From positions 1 through 64,000 of the forward strand of contig JAFEAV010000017.1 of assembly GCA_018266215.1 (NCBI GenBank): a stretch of 64,000 nt of DNA. Direction: 5' to 3'. This document shows positions 51,191 to 60,133 of this stretch, one piece after another. The DNA is from Cyanobacteria bacterium SZAS LIN-3. Its GTDB lineage: Bacteria > Cyanobacteriota > Vampirovibrionia > Obscuribacterales > Obscuribacteraceae. The translations under genes and the position numbers were made by a program. The number at the start of each line of letters is the position of its first letter. The first letter of the stretch is position 1. The notes under the pieces are model-generated. The model did no database searches. It was not told the DNA's origin and was given only the letters and a program-made list of their open reading frames with translations.

Positions 51191-52444
51191 ATGAGAGTGC
51201 AGAGAGCAGCGGTAATTGGTGCGGGCGCAATGGGCAGCGGCATAGCCTGCGTATTGGCTCAGTGTGGTATCGAGGTCCTACTCAAGGATATCGAACAGTC
51301 TTTTGTCGAAAAAGGACTTGGAAACATCAAGCGCATGTTTGAGTCTCGGGTCAAAAAGGGCACCCTCTCCGAAGCTGACGCGCAAAATATGATGGCTCTG
51401 GTCAAAGGCACTACCTCTTACGATGATTTCAAGAGTGTGGATTTTGTCATTGAAGCAGCCTTCGAAGAAATTTCAGTCAAGCTCGATATCTTCAAAACCA
51501 TCGACGCCATCTGCCCCTCAAAAACAATTTTCGCCACCAACACCTCGGCTCTTTCGGTCTCCGAAATAGCCAGTGCCACTGGCCGTCCGGAAAAATTTGT
51601 GGGCATGCACTTCTTCAACCCCGCCCAGTTTATGAAACTGGTCGAAGTAATCCCCGGTGTCAAAACATCCGAAGAAACAATCAAGTTTGCCACCGAGCTC
51701 TGCCGCGAAATGCAGAAGACTCCGGTCAAAGTGGAAGAATGCCCGGGATTTCTCGTCAACCGTTTGCTCTTCACTTATATGAATGAAGCCCTCTATGTTC
51801 TGCAAGAAGGCTTGGCAACACCGGAAGAACTGGACGCTCAGGTCGTGGCCTGGGGCTTGCCAATGGGACCGCTGGCTCTCTTCGATCTGACCGGCCTGGA
51901 TGTCTGCGCCCATGTCAACAAGTTTCTCTACAGCCAGTACGGCGAACGCTTCAAGCCCAGCCCGCTGCTGACCAAGATGGTCGAAGCCGGCTGCCTCGGT
52001 CAGAAGTCCGGCGCCGGATTCTACCTGCATGATAAAGGCGTCCCGGCCAAGGGCGAAGCCAAAAAGGTCAATCCAAAACTGGCCGAGTTGATTGCTGAAG
52101 CAAACAAAGAGACAAAGTTGTCCAAATCGAACAAAACATTTGATGTCTACCGCGTCATTCTGCCGATGTTCAATGAAGGCGTCTACGCCATTCAAGAAGG
52201 CGTTGTCGATCCCGCCGATGTCGATGTGGCCATGCAAAATGGTTGCGGCTTCAAACGCGGCCTCATGACCATCGCCAATGAGAAAGGCCTGGATTGGGTT
52301 CTGGCCGAACTCAACTCTTACCTGTATGCCGACAAGACTCAGCCCAACGAGCGCTTCCGCGCTTCCTGGTTGATAAGCAAACTGGTCGGAGCCAAGGTAA
52401 AAGACTTCAGCGCTCTGGGCAAAAAGCCGGTCGCTGTAGGCTAA
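51191..52444 (+). CDS. 3-hydroxyacyl-CoA dehydrogenase (3-hydroxybutyryl-CoA dehydrogenase type)
   Basis: A 417-residue enzyme: NAD Rossmann domain (AAVIGAGAMGSGIACVLAQCG), TNTSALSVSEIA, and the catalytic His in GMHFFNPAQFMKLVEVIPG, then two copies of the 3HCDH C-terminal helical domain (about 185-280 and 310-400), one more than in the 280-residue single-domain HbdA. It oxidises 3-hydroxyacyl-CoA in beta-oxidation or runs in reverse for butanoyl or PHA precursors. No hydratase lies beside it. Confidence 0.92.
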   Translation: MRVQRAAVIGAGAMGSGIACVLAQCGIEVLLKDIEQSFVEKGLGNIKRMFESRVKKGTLSEADAQNMMALVKGTTSYDDFKSVDFVIEAAFEEISVKLDIFKTIDAICPSKTIFATNTSALSVSEIASATGRPEKFVGMHFFNPAQFMKLVEVIPGVKTSEETIKFATELCREMQKTPVKVEECPGFLVNRLLFTYMNEALYVLQEGLATPEELDAQVVAWGLPMGPLALFDLTGLDVCAHVNKFLYSQYGERFKPSPLLTKMVEAGCLGQKSGAGFYLHDKGVPAKGEAKKVNPKLAELIAEANKETKLSKSNKTFDVYRVILPMFNEGVYAIQEGVVDPADVDVAMQNGCGFKRGLMTIANEKGLDWVLAELNSYLYADKTQPNERFRASWLISKLVGAKVKDFSALGKKPVAVG

Positions 52445-52476
52445 ATTTGACGCGCTAAATAGGCAGGAAGCAGGCT

Positions 52477-53604
52477 ATGTTCAAGTTACTGACCGTACTT
52501 CTGGTGTTGTGGTTTCTCTATCTTATTAGAGAGGTCTTTCCACCTTTCATCGTCGGCGGCATCTTCGCATACCTGCTTCTGCCCCTCGTCAATCAAATTT
52601 CCAGCCGGCTAAAAGTACCTCCGGCAGCGGCTGTAGCCATCATTTATGTGGGCGCCCTGGTGCTCATCGTCACCGCCAGTATTCTTGGCGGCGGCTCTAT
52701 GGGCGATCAATTTAATGCCCTTGTCGCCCAGCGCAACGAGATCGTAGTAAGCCTGGTGCAGCAGGTTTCCGATGCCGGCCACTGGCAGCTCGATGTCGAA
52801 CACACCGCCGCCGACATCATCACCAGCCTGGAAAACACCTTTGGTTCCCCCGGCGAAATCGTCCACCTGGGCGGCCTGCTCTCAAAGAGCCTCCTGGCTG
52901 TGCTGGTCTGCATCGTCTCATCCATATACTTGATGATCGACAGTCGCAACGTCGGCCTCTTCCTCCTGCGTTTTGTCCCGGTCGAGCACCACGCCAACGT
53001 CAAGCATCTGTCCTCACAAATGAACGTGATGCTGAGCAACTATGTACGCGGCCAGCTCTACCTCATTATCCTCATGTCCTGCGTCGCCTACGGCTTCCTG
53101 CACTTTGTATTCCATCTCAAATTTGCTCTGATCATCGCTGTCCTGAGCGGTTTTCTGGAAATCATTCCGGTCCTCGGTCCGACTTTCGCCATCACTATTG
53201 CCACCATAGTCGGTGTGGCGCAAAACGGAGTCAGCTGCGCCATCTGGATCATCTTGAGCTACTGGATCGCCCGTCTGGTTGAGGACTATGTCATCGTCCC
53301 GCGCTTCATCGGCCACGCCGTCAAGCTTCATCCTCTGGCTATTATCTTTGCCGTCCTGTGCGGAGAAACAATGGCCGGCGCTCTGGGCATGCTCATAGCC
53401 ATACCGGTGGCCGCCTCAATCAAAGAAATCCTCGACTTCTTCTATCCCGCTCAAGGGGAGCGTCCACACGGCACGCCACCGGCAACGGCCACCGTACCTC
53501 TGACAGGAGCGGGGGCCTCCGGCACCATACCCGAGCCAACCGAAGAGCCGCCGGTACATGACGTCAAAGTCACAGAAGTGGATGTAGATACAAAAGCCGA
53601 CTGA
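52477..53604 (+). CDS. AI-2E family transporter (PerM-like)
   Basis: A 375-residue membrane protein with about seven or eight membrane segments: two at the N-terminus, a soluble loop (about 70-125), then a cluster including FALIIAVLSGFLEIIPVLGPTFAITIATIVGV, the family's conserved Pro/Gly helix. The last 60 residues are a hydrophilic Pro/Thr/Val-rich tail. The family includes autoinducer and ion exporters (PerM, TqsA); substrate unknown. It starts 32 bases after the dehydrogenase gene and ends 18 bases before the histidine kinase gene, so it may share a transcript. Confidence 0.9.
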   Translation: MFKLLTVLLVLWFLYLIREVFPPFIVGGIFAYLLLPLVNQISSRLKVPPAAAVAIIYVGALVLIVTASILGGGSMGDQFNALVAQRNEIVVSLVQQVSDAGHWQLDVEHTAADIITSLENTFGSPGEIVHLGGLLSKSLLAVLVCIVSSIYLMIDSRNVGLFLLRFVPVEHHANVKHLSSQMNVMLSNYVRGQLYLIILMSCVAYGFLHFVFHLKFALIIAVLSGFLEIIPVLGPTFAITIATIVGVAQNGVSCAIWIILSYWIARLVEDYVIVPRFIGHAVKLHPLAIIFAVLCGETMAGALGMLIAIPVAASIKEILDFFYPAQGERPHGTPPATATVPLTGAGASGTIPEPTEEPPVHDVKVTEVDVDTKAD

Positions 53605-53622
53605 AACAAGTAGAGCCAGGCG

Positions 53623-55434
53623 ATGAGATTGAATCTATCACTATCGCAAAAAGGCTTGATCGTCGTTGTCGTGATCCTCGTCCTGGAGATGACCTTTGTC
53701 GCAGCTTTGCTCGGGCTGCTGCACGAGGCCGATAGGGAACTGCAGCGCGAACAGCATGCGCAGTCGGTTATCTTCCACCTCAATCGCCAGGCAAATTTGA
53801 TGCAGAACCTGACGATCGAATCGATTCGGTATGTCATCACAAAAAATCCTGTAGTATCGCAGCATCAAAAAGACCTGATTGCCGGCAGTGCCAGTGAGCT
53901 GGCCACACTCAAAAGTCTGCTCGCCGATGACCCTTCCAAGCTGGAAGCCGTGCAAAAATTGCAGGCACGCCTGGACCAGGGGCTGAGCCTGATCGACAAA
54001 TGCCGGGAGGCTTACTTTGCCGGCAATCAAATGCTTCACTGGCAGCTGGCGGCTAATTTGCATACGGTATCCGACCAGTGCACAGAGATGTCGGACCGCT
54101 TACTCGATCAATTTCTCCAGGTGGAAAAGACAACCCGCCTTGAGCACGCCGCCCTGGCCGAACGCGTAAAAAACCTGCTGCTCCTGGGCCTTATCGCCAA
54201 CGTCCTGCTATGCGCCGCACTGGCCCTGCTTTTCGCCCGCGGTATCACAAGGCGCCTGGCCATAATTGAAGACAATACACTGCGGCTGGCAGCCAATCAG
54301 CCGCTCAACGAAGCCCTTCAGGGCCACGACGAGCTGGTGCGTATGGATCAGACCTTCCGCCGCATGGCACGCGAGCTGACTCTGGCCAGACAGAAAGAGC
54401 AGGCTGTAATAGACAACGCCCGCGATGTAATCTGCACCATCGGCAAAGACGAAAAATTTCAGGCCGTCAGTCCGGCAGCCCTGCCAAACTGGGGCTACAC
54501 TCCCGAGGAGCTTCTGGCCTCCAGATATATCAATCTGGTTGTGGAAGAGGACCGCGAAGAAACGCACAAAACACTGACAGCCATTGCCCGGGGCGAAAAG
54601 GCCGCTACTCTGGAAAATCGACTAATCAAAAAAGACGGCTCGGTCGCACAGGTAGACTGGTCTATCCAGTGGTCGGAAAGTGAGCAATCATTTTTTTGCG
54701 TAGCGCACGACATCACCGAGCGCAAAGAAATCGAAAAGAAGAAACAGGAATTTGTCGCCATGGTCAGCCACGACCTGCGCACGCCGCTAACATCGATCGG
54801 CACGGCGCTGGAGCTTATCGCCAGCGGCCGTATGGACGCACAATCAGCCCACGGACAGGGGCGCATCGAAGGAGCACAGGAAAGTATCCGGCGCCTGGTC
54901 GACCTCGTAAACGATCTGCTCGATGTAGAAAAACTGAGCAGCGGCACCCTCAATATCGATCCCGAATGCATCGATCTGTCCTACGTCATCCACCGCTCGA
55001 TAGAATCGGTACGCGGTCCGGCGGAGAAAGGCCAGGTCACAATTAAGCCGCCACAGCCGGCCACTACCCTGCAGATTATCGGGGAGCGCGACCGCTGCAT
55101 TCAAGTACTGACAAACTTGCTCTCCAACGCCGTCAAATTTTCTCCTCCCGGCAGCACAGTAGAAATTAGCGCCACCGCTTGTGGTGCTTTCGCCGAAGTA
55201 CGAGTCAAAGACCGGGGCAAAGGCATCGCCCCCGAATATCATCAGTCAATCTTCGAGCGCTTCCAGCAGGTCTCGAGCGCCGATGGCAAACGCGGCGTCG
55301 GTACGGGACTGGGGCTGGCTATCTGCAAAGCGATAGTGGAAGCACACAGGGGTACAATCGGAGTGGAAAGTGCTGTCGGCGAGGGCAGCACCTTCTGGTT
55401 TCAACTCCCGCTGGCCGACCCCGATCCTCTATAA
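53623..55434 (+). CDS. Membrane sensor histidine kinase (third copy of the local sensor module)
   Basis: A 603-residue kinase: TM1 (about 9-30), a periplasmic helical sensor, TM2 (about 186-206), HAMP, one PAS domain (about 260-370), HisKA with MVSHDLRTPLTS (His383), and an HATPase (NLLSNAVKFSPPG, DRGKGIAPE, GTGLGLAI). The N-terminal module follows the same plan as the proteins at 15790 and 18019 (for example a TM1 block, EREQ-type start, then YFAGNQMLHWQLA), though more distantly; SIRYVITKNPV echoes YSITKSPLF. An OmpR-type regulator follows 24 bases later, so they form a cognate pair. Confidence 0.94.
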   Translation: MRLNLSLSQKGLIVVVVILVLEMTFVAALLGLLHEADRELQREQHAQSVIFHLNRQANLMQNLTIESIRYVITKNPVVSQHQKDLIAGSASELATLKSLLADDPSKLEAVQKLQARLDQGLSLIDKCREAYFAGNQMLHWQLAANLHTVSDQCTEMSDRLLDQFLQVEKTTRLEHAALAERVKNLLLLGLIANVLLCAALALLFARGITRRLAIIEDNTLRLAANQPLNEALQGHDELVRMDQTFRRMARELTLARQKEQAVIDNARDVICTIGKDEKFQAVSPAALPNWGYTPEELLASRYINLVVEEDREETHKTLTAIARGEKAATLENRLIKKDGSVAQVDWSIQWSESEQSFFCVAHDITERKEIEKKKQEFVAMVSHDLRTPLTSIGTALELIASGRMDAQSAHGQGRIEGAQESIRRLVDLVNDLLDVEKLSSGTLNIDPECIDLSYVIHRSIESVRGPAEKGQVTIKPPQPATTLQIIGERDRCIQVLTNLLSNAVKFSPPGSTVEISATACGAFAEVRVKDRGKGIAPEYHQSIFERFQQVSSADGKRGVGTGLGLAICKAIVEAHRGTIGVESAVGEGSTFWFQLPLADPDPL

Positions 55435-55458
55435 CGACAAAAATGCGCAGGAGTTTTT

Positions 55459-56136
55459 GTGGCCAAAATATTGATCATAGATGATGACGAAAGCCTCTGC
55501 GGCATGGTCAAGGACTGGCTTGAACACGACAATCATATTGTTGAGTGCGTCCACTGCGGCGCCCATGCGATGGAACAACTCAAACTCTACCCCTACGACG
55601 TGATCCTGCTCGACTGGGACCTGCCGGACACAAGTGGTGTAGAATTACTCAATAAATTTAGATCGACCGGTGGTGTCACACCGATAATTTTTCTCACCGG
55701 CCATACTTCATCCGACGACAAAGAAAAAGGCCTGGACTGCGGTGCTGATGATTATGTCACCAAGCCCTTCGACACAAAAGAGCTGGCCGCTCGAATAAGA
55801 GCACTTCTGCGCCGCCCTCAGCAATACGTGGAGCCGGTCATGCAGGTAGGCGACGTCACAGTCAATCGCAGCAAGCATCTGGTGCTGAAAAACGGCGTGG
55901 AAGTCAAACTCTTTCGCCGCGAGTTTGCCCTGCTCGATTTTCTGCTGCGCAACCCCGACCGTGTCTTCAGCGCCGAGGAGTTGCTGGACCATGTCTGGAA
56001 TTCGGAAGCCGGAGTCAGCTCTGAGACAGTGCGCACCTCGGTTGCGCGTGTGCGCAAACAACTGGACACGCCGGGCAAACCATCGGTCATAGAAAACGTC
56101 CGCGGTTTCGGCTATAAAATTGGCGGCGGGGGCTGA
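55459..56136 (+). CDS. OmpR/PhoB-family response regulator
   Basis: A 225-residue regulator. The receiver (1-120) has IIDDDES, phospho-Asp in VILLDWDLPDTSG, LTG and TKPFD; the winged-helix DNA-binding domain (about 130-223) has LFRREFALLDFLLRNPDRVFSAEELLDHVW and the recognition helix SETVRTSVARVRKQL. It binds DNA when phosphorylated by the kinase encoded 24 bases upstream. GTG start with AGGAG 5 bases before. Convergent with the unknown gene at 56152. Confidence 0.96.
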   Translation: MAKILIIDDDESLCGMVKDWLEHDNHIVECVHCGAHAMEQLKLYPYDVILLDWDLPDTSGVELLNKFRSTGGVTPIIFLTGHTSSDDKEKGLDCGADDYVTKPFDTKELAARIRALLRRPQQYVEPVMQVGDVTVNRSKHLVLKNGVEVKLFRREFALLDFLLRNPDRVFSAEELLDHVWNSEAGVSSETVRTSVARVRKQLDTPGKPSVIENVRGFGYKIGGGG

Positions 56137-56151
56137 TCCCAGTGCCGGCTC

Positions 56152-57015
56152 TTACTGCGATGTTTGCACCTTTTCCCACCACAATTTGCTGCTCTCAGGA
56201 AGGGCACCACTTGTTTTGAGAGTCTCGCGCACGCCCACGGAGCCAGCCGTACCGGCCGTCATTTTGCCGACGACTTCGCGGTTATAGGTTTCGCCTGCAT
56301 CTCTGGCTTGTTCGGCTACGGTCTTAGTAAGGGAGACTTTGTCACTGCCGTGGTAAGCGTAGGCGGAACTGAAAACGATATCGATGGGCTCATTTTTGTT
56401 TTCATTACCGTTGGCGTCTTTTGCGTATTGAATTTCAGCCCGGGGTACGGGATTGGCCGGATTCCATTTAGAGCCGTCAGCCTGGAGCCGTTCGAGTACT
56501 TGCTGTCTGACCTGCGCGCTTTCGTGTTGTAGTGCCTCGATGCGTTGACGCACTTCCAGCTTGGCGTTTTGATCATCTTTCAAATCGAGTACGGCGGCGT
56601 CTTCGATCCCCCTGGCCAGACGGGCCGGATCGTGAGCTTTCTGATACTCGGCCGCGGCCGCGGCCTTGAGCTGCGGCGCCTGCTCCTTGAGCAGGGCCTG
56701 CCACTGACGAGCGGTAGCCAGCTCCTCGGCATCGTAAGCATTGGGATTGGGAGCCTCAGGCCGCGCCGGCACCTTGCACACACCATCAGCGTTCTTCTGG
56801 TCAAAGGTGATGGTCATACCACCGTTGCCCGCACTCCACTTAATTTCCACATCGGGCAGTTTGCCGGCCGAAAGAGCCCGAGCCATCTTGATCTGTTCGT
56901 CCCGGGGCAGAGCATTAAACTCACAGGTAACGTTTTGATGATTCTGGATAGCATCTTTAAAGTGCGCCACTTGCTGGTCAAAAGTGGGAGGCTGGTTTTC
57001 GAGGGGGTTAGGCAT
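56152..57015 (-). CDS. Protein of unknown function
   Basis: A 287-residue protein that I do not recognise. It is hydrophilic and Gln/Ala/Glu-rich, with a helical middle (about 100-185, KAAAAAEYQKAHDPARLARGIEDAAVLDLKDD) and a more mixed end with NEPIDIVFSSAYAYHGSDKVSLTKTVAEQARDAG. No signal peptide, membrane span or catalytic motif. The start has no clear ribosome-binding site. It is alone on the minus strand between a two-component pair and an Old Yellow Enzyme. Confidence 0.75.
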   Translation of the reverse strand: MPNPLENQPPTFDQQVAHFKDAIQNHQNVTCEFNALPRDEQIKMARALSAGKLPDVEIKWSAGNGGMTITFDQKNADGVCKVPARPEAPNPNAYDAEELATARQWQALLKEQAPQLKAAAAAEYQKAHDPARLARGIEDAAVLDLKDDQNAKLEVRQRIEALQHESAQVRQQVLERLQADGSKWNPANPVPRAEIQYAKDANGNENKNEPIDIVFSSAYAYHGSDKVSLTKTVAEQARDAGETYNREVVGKMTAGTAGSVGVRETLKTSGALPESSKLWWEKVQTSQ

Positions 57016-57102
57016 CGTCTTGCTCGCTGCAGGGGGGATGGCTGCATATTAGGCGAGCCGACCTTACAGCTTTGTGACACAAAAGAAAGAGCCCCGGAAT
57101 TT

Positions 57103-57120
57103 GCTCAATTCAATTTGAGC
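57103..57120. promoter_or_regulatory. Inverted repeat upstream of the Old Yellow Enzyme gene
   Basis: GCTCAA (57103-57108) and TTGAGC (57115-57120) are perfect arms around TTCAAT. The dyad is 48 bases before the ATG, a usual place for a repressor site; genes of this enzyme class are often controlled by a redox- or electrophile-sensing repressor. No regulator gene lies beside it. Confidence 0.4.
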
Positions 57121-57167
57121 TTTTGCGTTAAACTATGGCCCTGAAACAGTTTCGCCAGGAGAACTCA

Positions 57168-58274
57168 ATGTCCTTCACCAGTTTGCTTTCGCCATTTAAT
57201 CTGCATGATCTTGCACCTAAGAACCGTGTCGTCATGGCACCGCTAACCCGGTCGAGGGCAGGAGAAAAACGCATAGCCAACGAGCTCATGGCTCAGTACT
57301 ACACACAAAGGGCCTCGGCCGGACTGATCGTGTCGGAAGCGACTGTCATATCCGAACAGGCCAACGGCTGGCTCAACACCCCCGGCATCTATACCGACGA
57401 ACAAACCGAGGGCTGGAAGGTTGTTACGAAAGCCGTGCGCGAAACGGGCACACCCATGTTTATGCAGCTCTGGCACTGCGGACGCGCGTCGCACAGCTCC
57501 TTCCGCAAGGACGGCTCCCTGCCGGTGGCCGCTTCGCCTATCGCAATAACGAGCGAGCCGATTCACACGCCACTGGGCAAAGTGCCCCACGAGGTGCCTC
57601 GCGCCCTGGAAACAGACGAATTGCCGGCCATAGTTGAGGACTACCGCAGGGCTGCGGAACGAGCCAGGGAAGCTGGTTTCGACGGCATCGAAATCCATTC
57701 CGCCAATGGCTATCTGCTGGATAATTTCCTGCAATCAAAAACAAATCAGCGCACCGATAAATATGGCGGCTCGGTCGAAAACCGCTACCGCTTGTTAGGA
57801 CAGGTGGTGGACGCCGTAACTTCGGTGTGGCCCGCCCACCGTGTCGGTGTGCGCCTCTCACCAAACGGCATATATAACGATATGGGTTCGCCGGATTTTC
57901 GCGAACAGTTTACCTATGTCGCTCAGCAGCTGGACAAGTACGGCCTGGCCTATCTGCATGTGATGGACGGCCTGGCCTTTGGTTTTCATAATCTGGGCGA
58001 ACCGATGACCCTGCCGGAATTTCGCAAGGTGTTCAAAAATCCGCTCATCGGCAACTGCGGCTATGACGCGCCCACGGCCAATGCCGCGGTAGAAAATGGT
58101 CACGCCGATATGGTTGCATTTGGTCGACCGTATCTATCAAATCCTGATCTGGTCGAACGATTCACCAATGGCTGGCCGCTAAATGATGAGGCCAATATGA
58201 AACTCTGGTATGCCTTTGGACCGGAAGGATATGTCGATTTCCCGACATATCAAGCCTCGCCGGCGAAGGTGTAG
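57168..58274 (+). CDS. Old Yellow Enzyme family alkene reductase (NemA-like)
   Basis: A 368-residue FMN TIM-barrel enzyme that reduces activated C=C bonds and other electrophiles with NAD(P)H. Marks: NRVVMAPLTRSRAG, MFMQLWHCGRASH, GFDGIEIHSANGYLLDNFLQ with the His/Asn substrate pair, TDKYGGSVENR and VAFGRPYLSNPDLVERF. The ATG at 57168 has AGGAG 6 bases upstream; an ATG at 57135 is shadow. Its last 25 bases overlap, tail to tail, the kinase gene on the other strand. Confidence 0.94.
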   Translation: MSFTSLLSPFNLHDLAPKNRVVMAPLTRSRAGEKRIANELMAQYYTQRASAGLIVSEATVISEQANGWLNTPGIYTDEQTEGWKVVTKAVRETGTPMFMQLWHCGRASHSSFRKDGSLPVAASPIAITSEPIHTPLGKVPHEVPRALETDELPAIVEDYRRAAERAREAGFDGIEIHSANGYLLDNFLQSKTNQRTDKYGGSVENRYRLLGQVVDAVTSVWPAHRVGVRLSPNGIYNDMGSPDFREQFTYVAQQLDKYGLAYLHVMDGLAFGFHNLGEPMTLPEFRKVFKNPLIGNCGYDAPTANAAVENGHADMVAFGRPYLSNPDLVERFTNGWPLNDEANMKLWYAFGPEGYVDFPTYQASPAKV

Positions 58275-60133
58275 ACGGGCAAACGAACTACAAAAGTCGT
58301 GTCGCCATCGGCGGTAGCGGTGCTGAAGCAGCGGATCTCTCCACCATGAGCGTCCACTATTTGCTTGCAGAGATACAGGCTGGAACCGGTATCCGGACCC
58401 AGCCGATAGCGCGAGCTCTGGTTCTGACCAAACCGTTTGAAAATCCAGGCCTCTTCCTCTGGTGTTATAGCAGCCCCCTGATCGATGAAAGAGACCTCAA
58501 CCATTTTCCCTTCATTTCTGGCGCTGACCCGCACAGACGAATTTGAGGGGGAAAATACAACAGCATTGCGCATCAAGTTGATAATCAGTCTTTCAATTTC
58601 CCTTGACTCACCGACAACGAAATTGAGATCGTCAGCAATGCTAAGCTCGATGCTTACATCTCGCTCTCTGGCGAGAAGCTGGACAGGCTCCAGAGCCGCG
58701 GCAAATACTTTGCGCAGGTCAACGGACAGGGAGCGCACCACAATACCACCGGTCTCAAACTGGCAGACATCCAGTAAATTCTGAACCATTCCCAGAAGGC
58801 TTGTATTACTCTCACTCAGCATGAGCACAACTTCCTCCGCCTCCGGCGAAAGAACTCCAAATCGCCCGGAGAGGAAAAAACGCAAAACCCTGTCGGCTCC
58901 AATCAAGGGATTTCTCATGTCGTGGGCAAGCGTTGCCACAACAGCATCCCTCTGGGCCTGCGTGTGGACTTTATCAGTAACGTCCTGGCCGATGACGATA
59001 CCACCACTAGTATCACCATCGAGAGTCTTAATCGGCCAGCAATGAATATCCCAGAGCAATTCCACATTGTCTCCATCGCCTGAAATCGGACAGCTCTCAA
59101 CGAAAAACGGCCGACCGTCGGCTATCAGTGCCTGCCAGTTACTGTACGGCACACCTGGCAATAGGTCGCGCACCGATTGTGTGGAGCTGGGCCCCTGCGG
59201 CACAGGCACGGCATCGGCAAAAACCCGATTGAAAGTATGCAGACAAAAATTACTATCAAAACGCGCGATTGCGATCGGAGCATTCTCCACAAAGTCACGC
59301 ATTATCGATGCTTCAAAAGTAAGCATCTCCTTTTGTAAGTTCTCAAAATTCGTCCTGGTCGCCGCATAATTGAGCGAACGGCGCAAGGATTTAGAATCGA
59401 CGAAACCCTTGACCAGATAATCCTGAGCACCGAGTTCCAGCGCCCTGGTAGCCATCTCTTCGTCGTCCAGTCCAGTCAAAACAACAATTGGAATGTCGGC
59501 TGCCACACGACGCAGACCGTTTAGAACGGCCAGGCCCGAAGCATCCGGCAATCCCAGATCAGCAAGGACGAAATCGAACTGTCCATCTTGCAAAGCTACC
59601 AGTGCCGCTTCATAACAATCAACGCATTCCAGCTGCGCCGACATTCCGCTTGCACCTTGCAGCATTTCCTTTATATAAATGACGTCATCCGGGTTGTCCT
59701 CTACCAGGAGTATCCGAGGGTTGGATTTGAAGCGAGAGGTTCTGACTGCATCAAATAAAGGCCGGAGGGCTTCCCACGTTGGTGGTTTAGTAATAAAGCA
59801 GGATGCCCCCTGCTGAAGGACCAGACGCAGATCCTGAGGATTTTCCGACGTCGTCAGGACTACCACCCGCAGACCGTCCAGCGAACGGTTGCGGCGAATC
59901 TCAGACAGAAGCTCATGACCAGATATTTTGGGCAAATTGAGATCAAGCAAAAGCAAATCGGGTACAGCAGCAATGTCCGCTTTACCCAGATTGCGAACGT
60001 ACTCCATAGCCTGCTCACCGTCATCAATAACAGTGATGGAGTAAGGCAATCCAACAGTCGAAAGTAATTCATTGAGGAGAACGACGTCAGCCGGTTCATC
60101 TTCAATCATGGTTACTTTTATTGTCCGCGACAT
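58250..60133 (-). CDS. REC-REC-PAS histidine kinase (cytoplasmic)
   Basis: A 627-residue protein with no membrane span. Two receivers lead: REC1 (1-125, IEDEPADV, LLLLDLNLP, ITKPPTW) and REC2 (140-260, LVEDNPDD, FVLADLGLP, LVKG), then a PAS domain (about 285-390), HisKA (VATLAHDMRNPLIG, His404) and an HATPase (NLMRNAVVFSPSN; G1 replaced by FIDQGAAITPE, a weaker match). Kinases led by receivers often take phosphate from another kinase; the CHASE3-PAS kinase gene overlaps it by 16 bases upstream. GGAGG lies 4 bases before the ATG. Confidence 0.93.
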   Translation of the reverse strand: MSRTIKVTMIEDEPADVVLLNELLSTVGLPYSITVIDDGEQAMEYVRNLGKADIAAVPDLLLLDLNLPKISGHELLSEIRRNRSLDGLRVVVLTTSENPQDLRLVLQQGASCFITKPPTWEALRPLFDAVRTSRFKSNPRILLVEDNPDDVIYIKEMLQGASGMSAQLECVDCYEAALVALQDGQFDFVLADLGLPDASGLAVLNGLRRVAADIPIVVLTGLDDEEMATRALELGAQDYLVKGFVDSKSLRRSLNYAATRTNFENLQKEMLTFEASIMRDFVENAPIAIARFDSNFCLHTFNRVFADAVPVPQGPSSTQSVRDLLPGVPYSNWQALIADGRPFFVESCPISGDGDNVELLWDIHCWPIKTLDGDTSGGIVIGQDVTDKVHTQAQRDAVVATLAHDMRNPLIGADRVLRFFLSGRFGVLSPEAEEVVLMLSESNTSLLGMVQNLLDVCQFETGGIVVRSLSVDLRKVFAAALEPVQLLARERDVSIELSIADDLNFVVGESREIERLIINLMRNAVVFSPSNSSVRVSARNEGKMVEVSFIDQGAAITPEEEAWIFKRFGQNQSSRYRLGPDTGSSLYLCKQIVDAHGGEIRCFSTATADGDTTFVVRLPVYTFAGEA

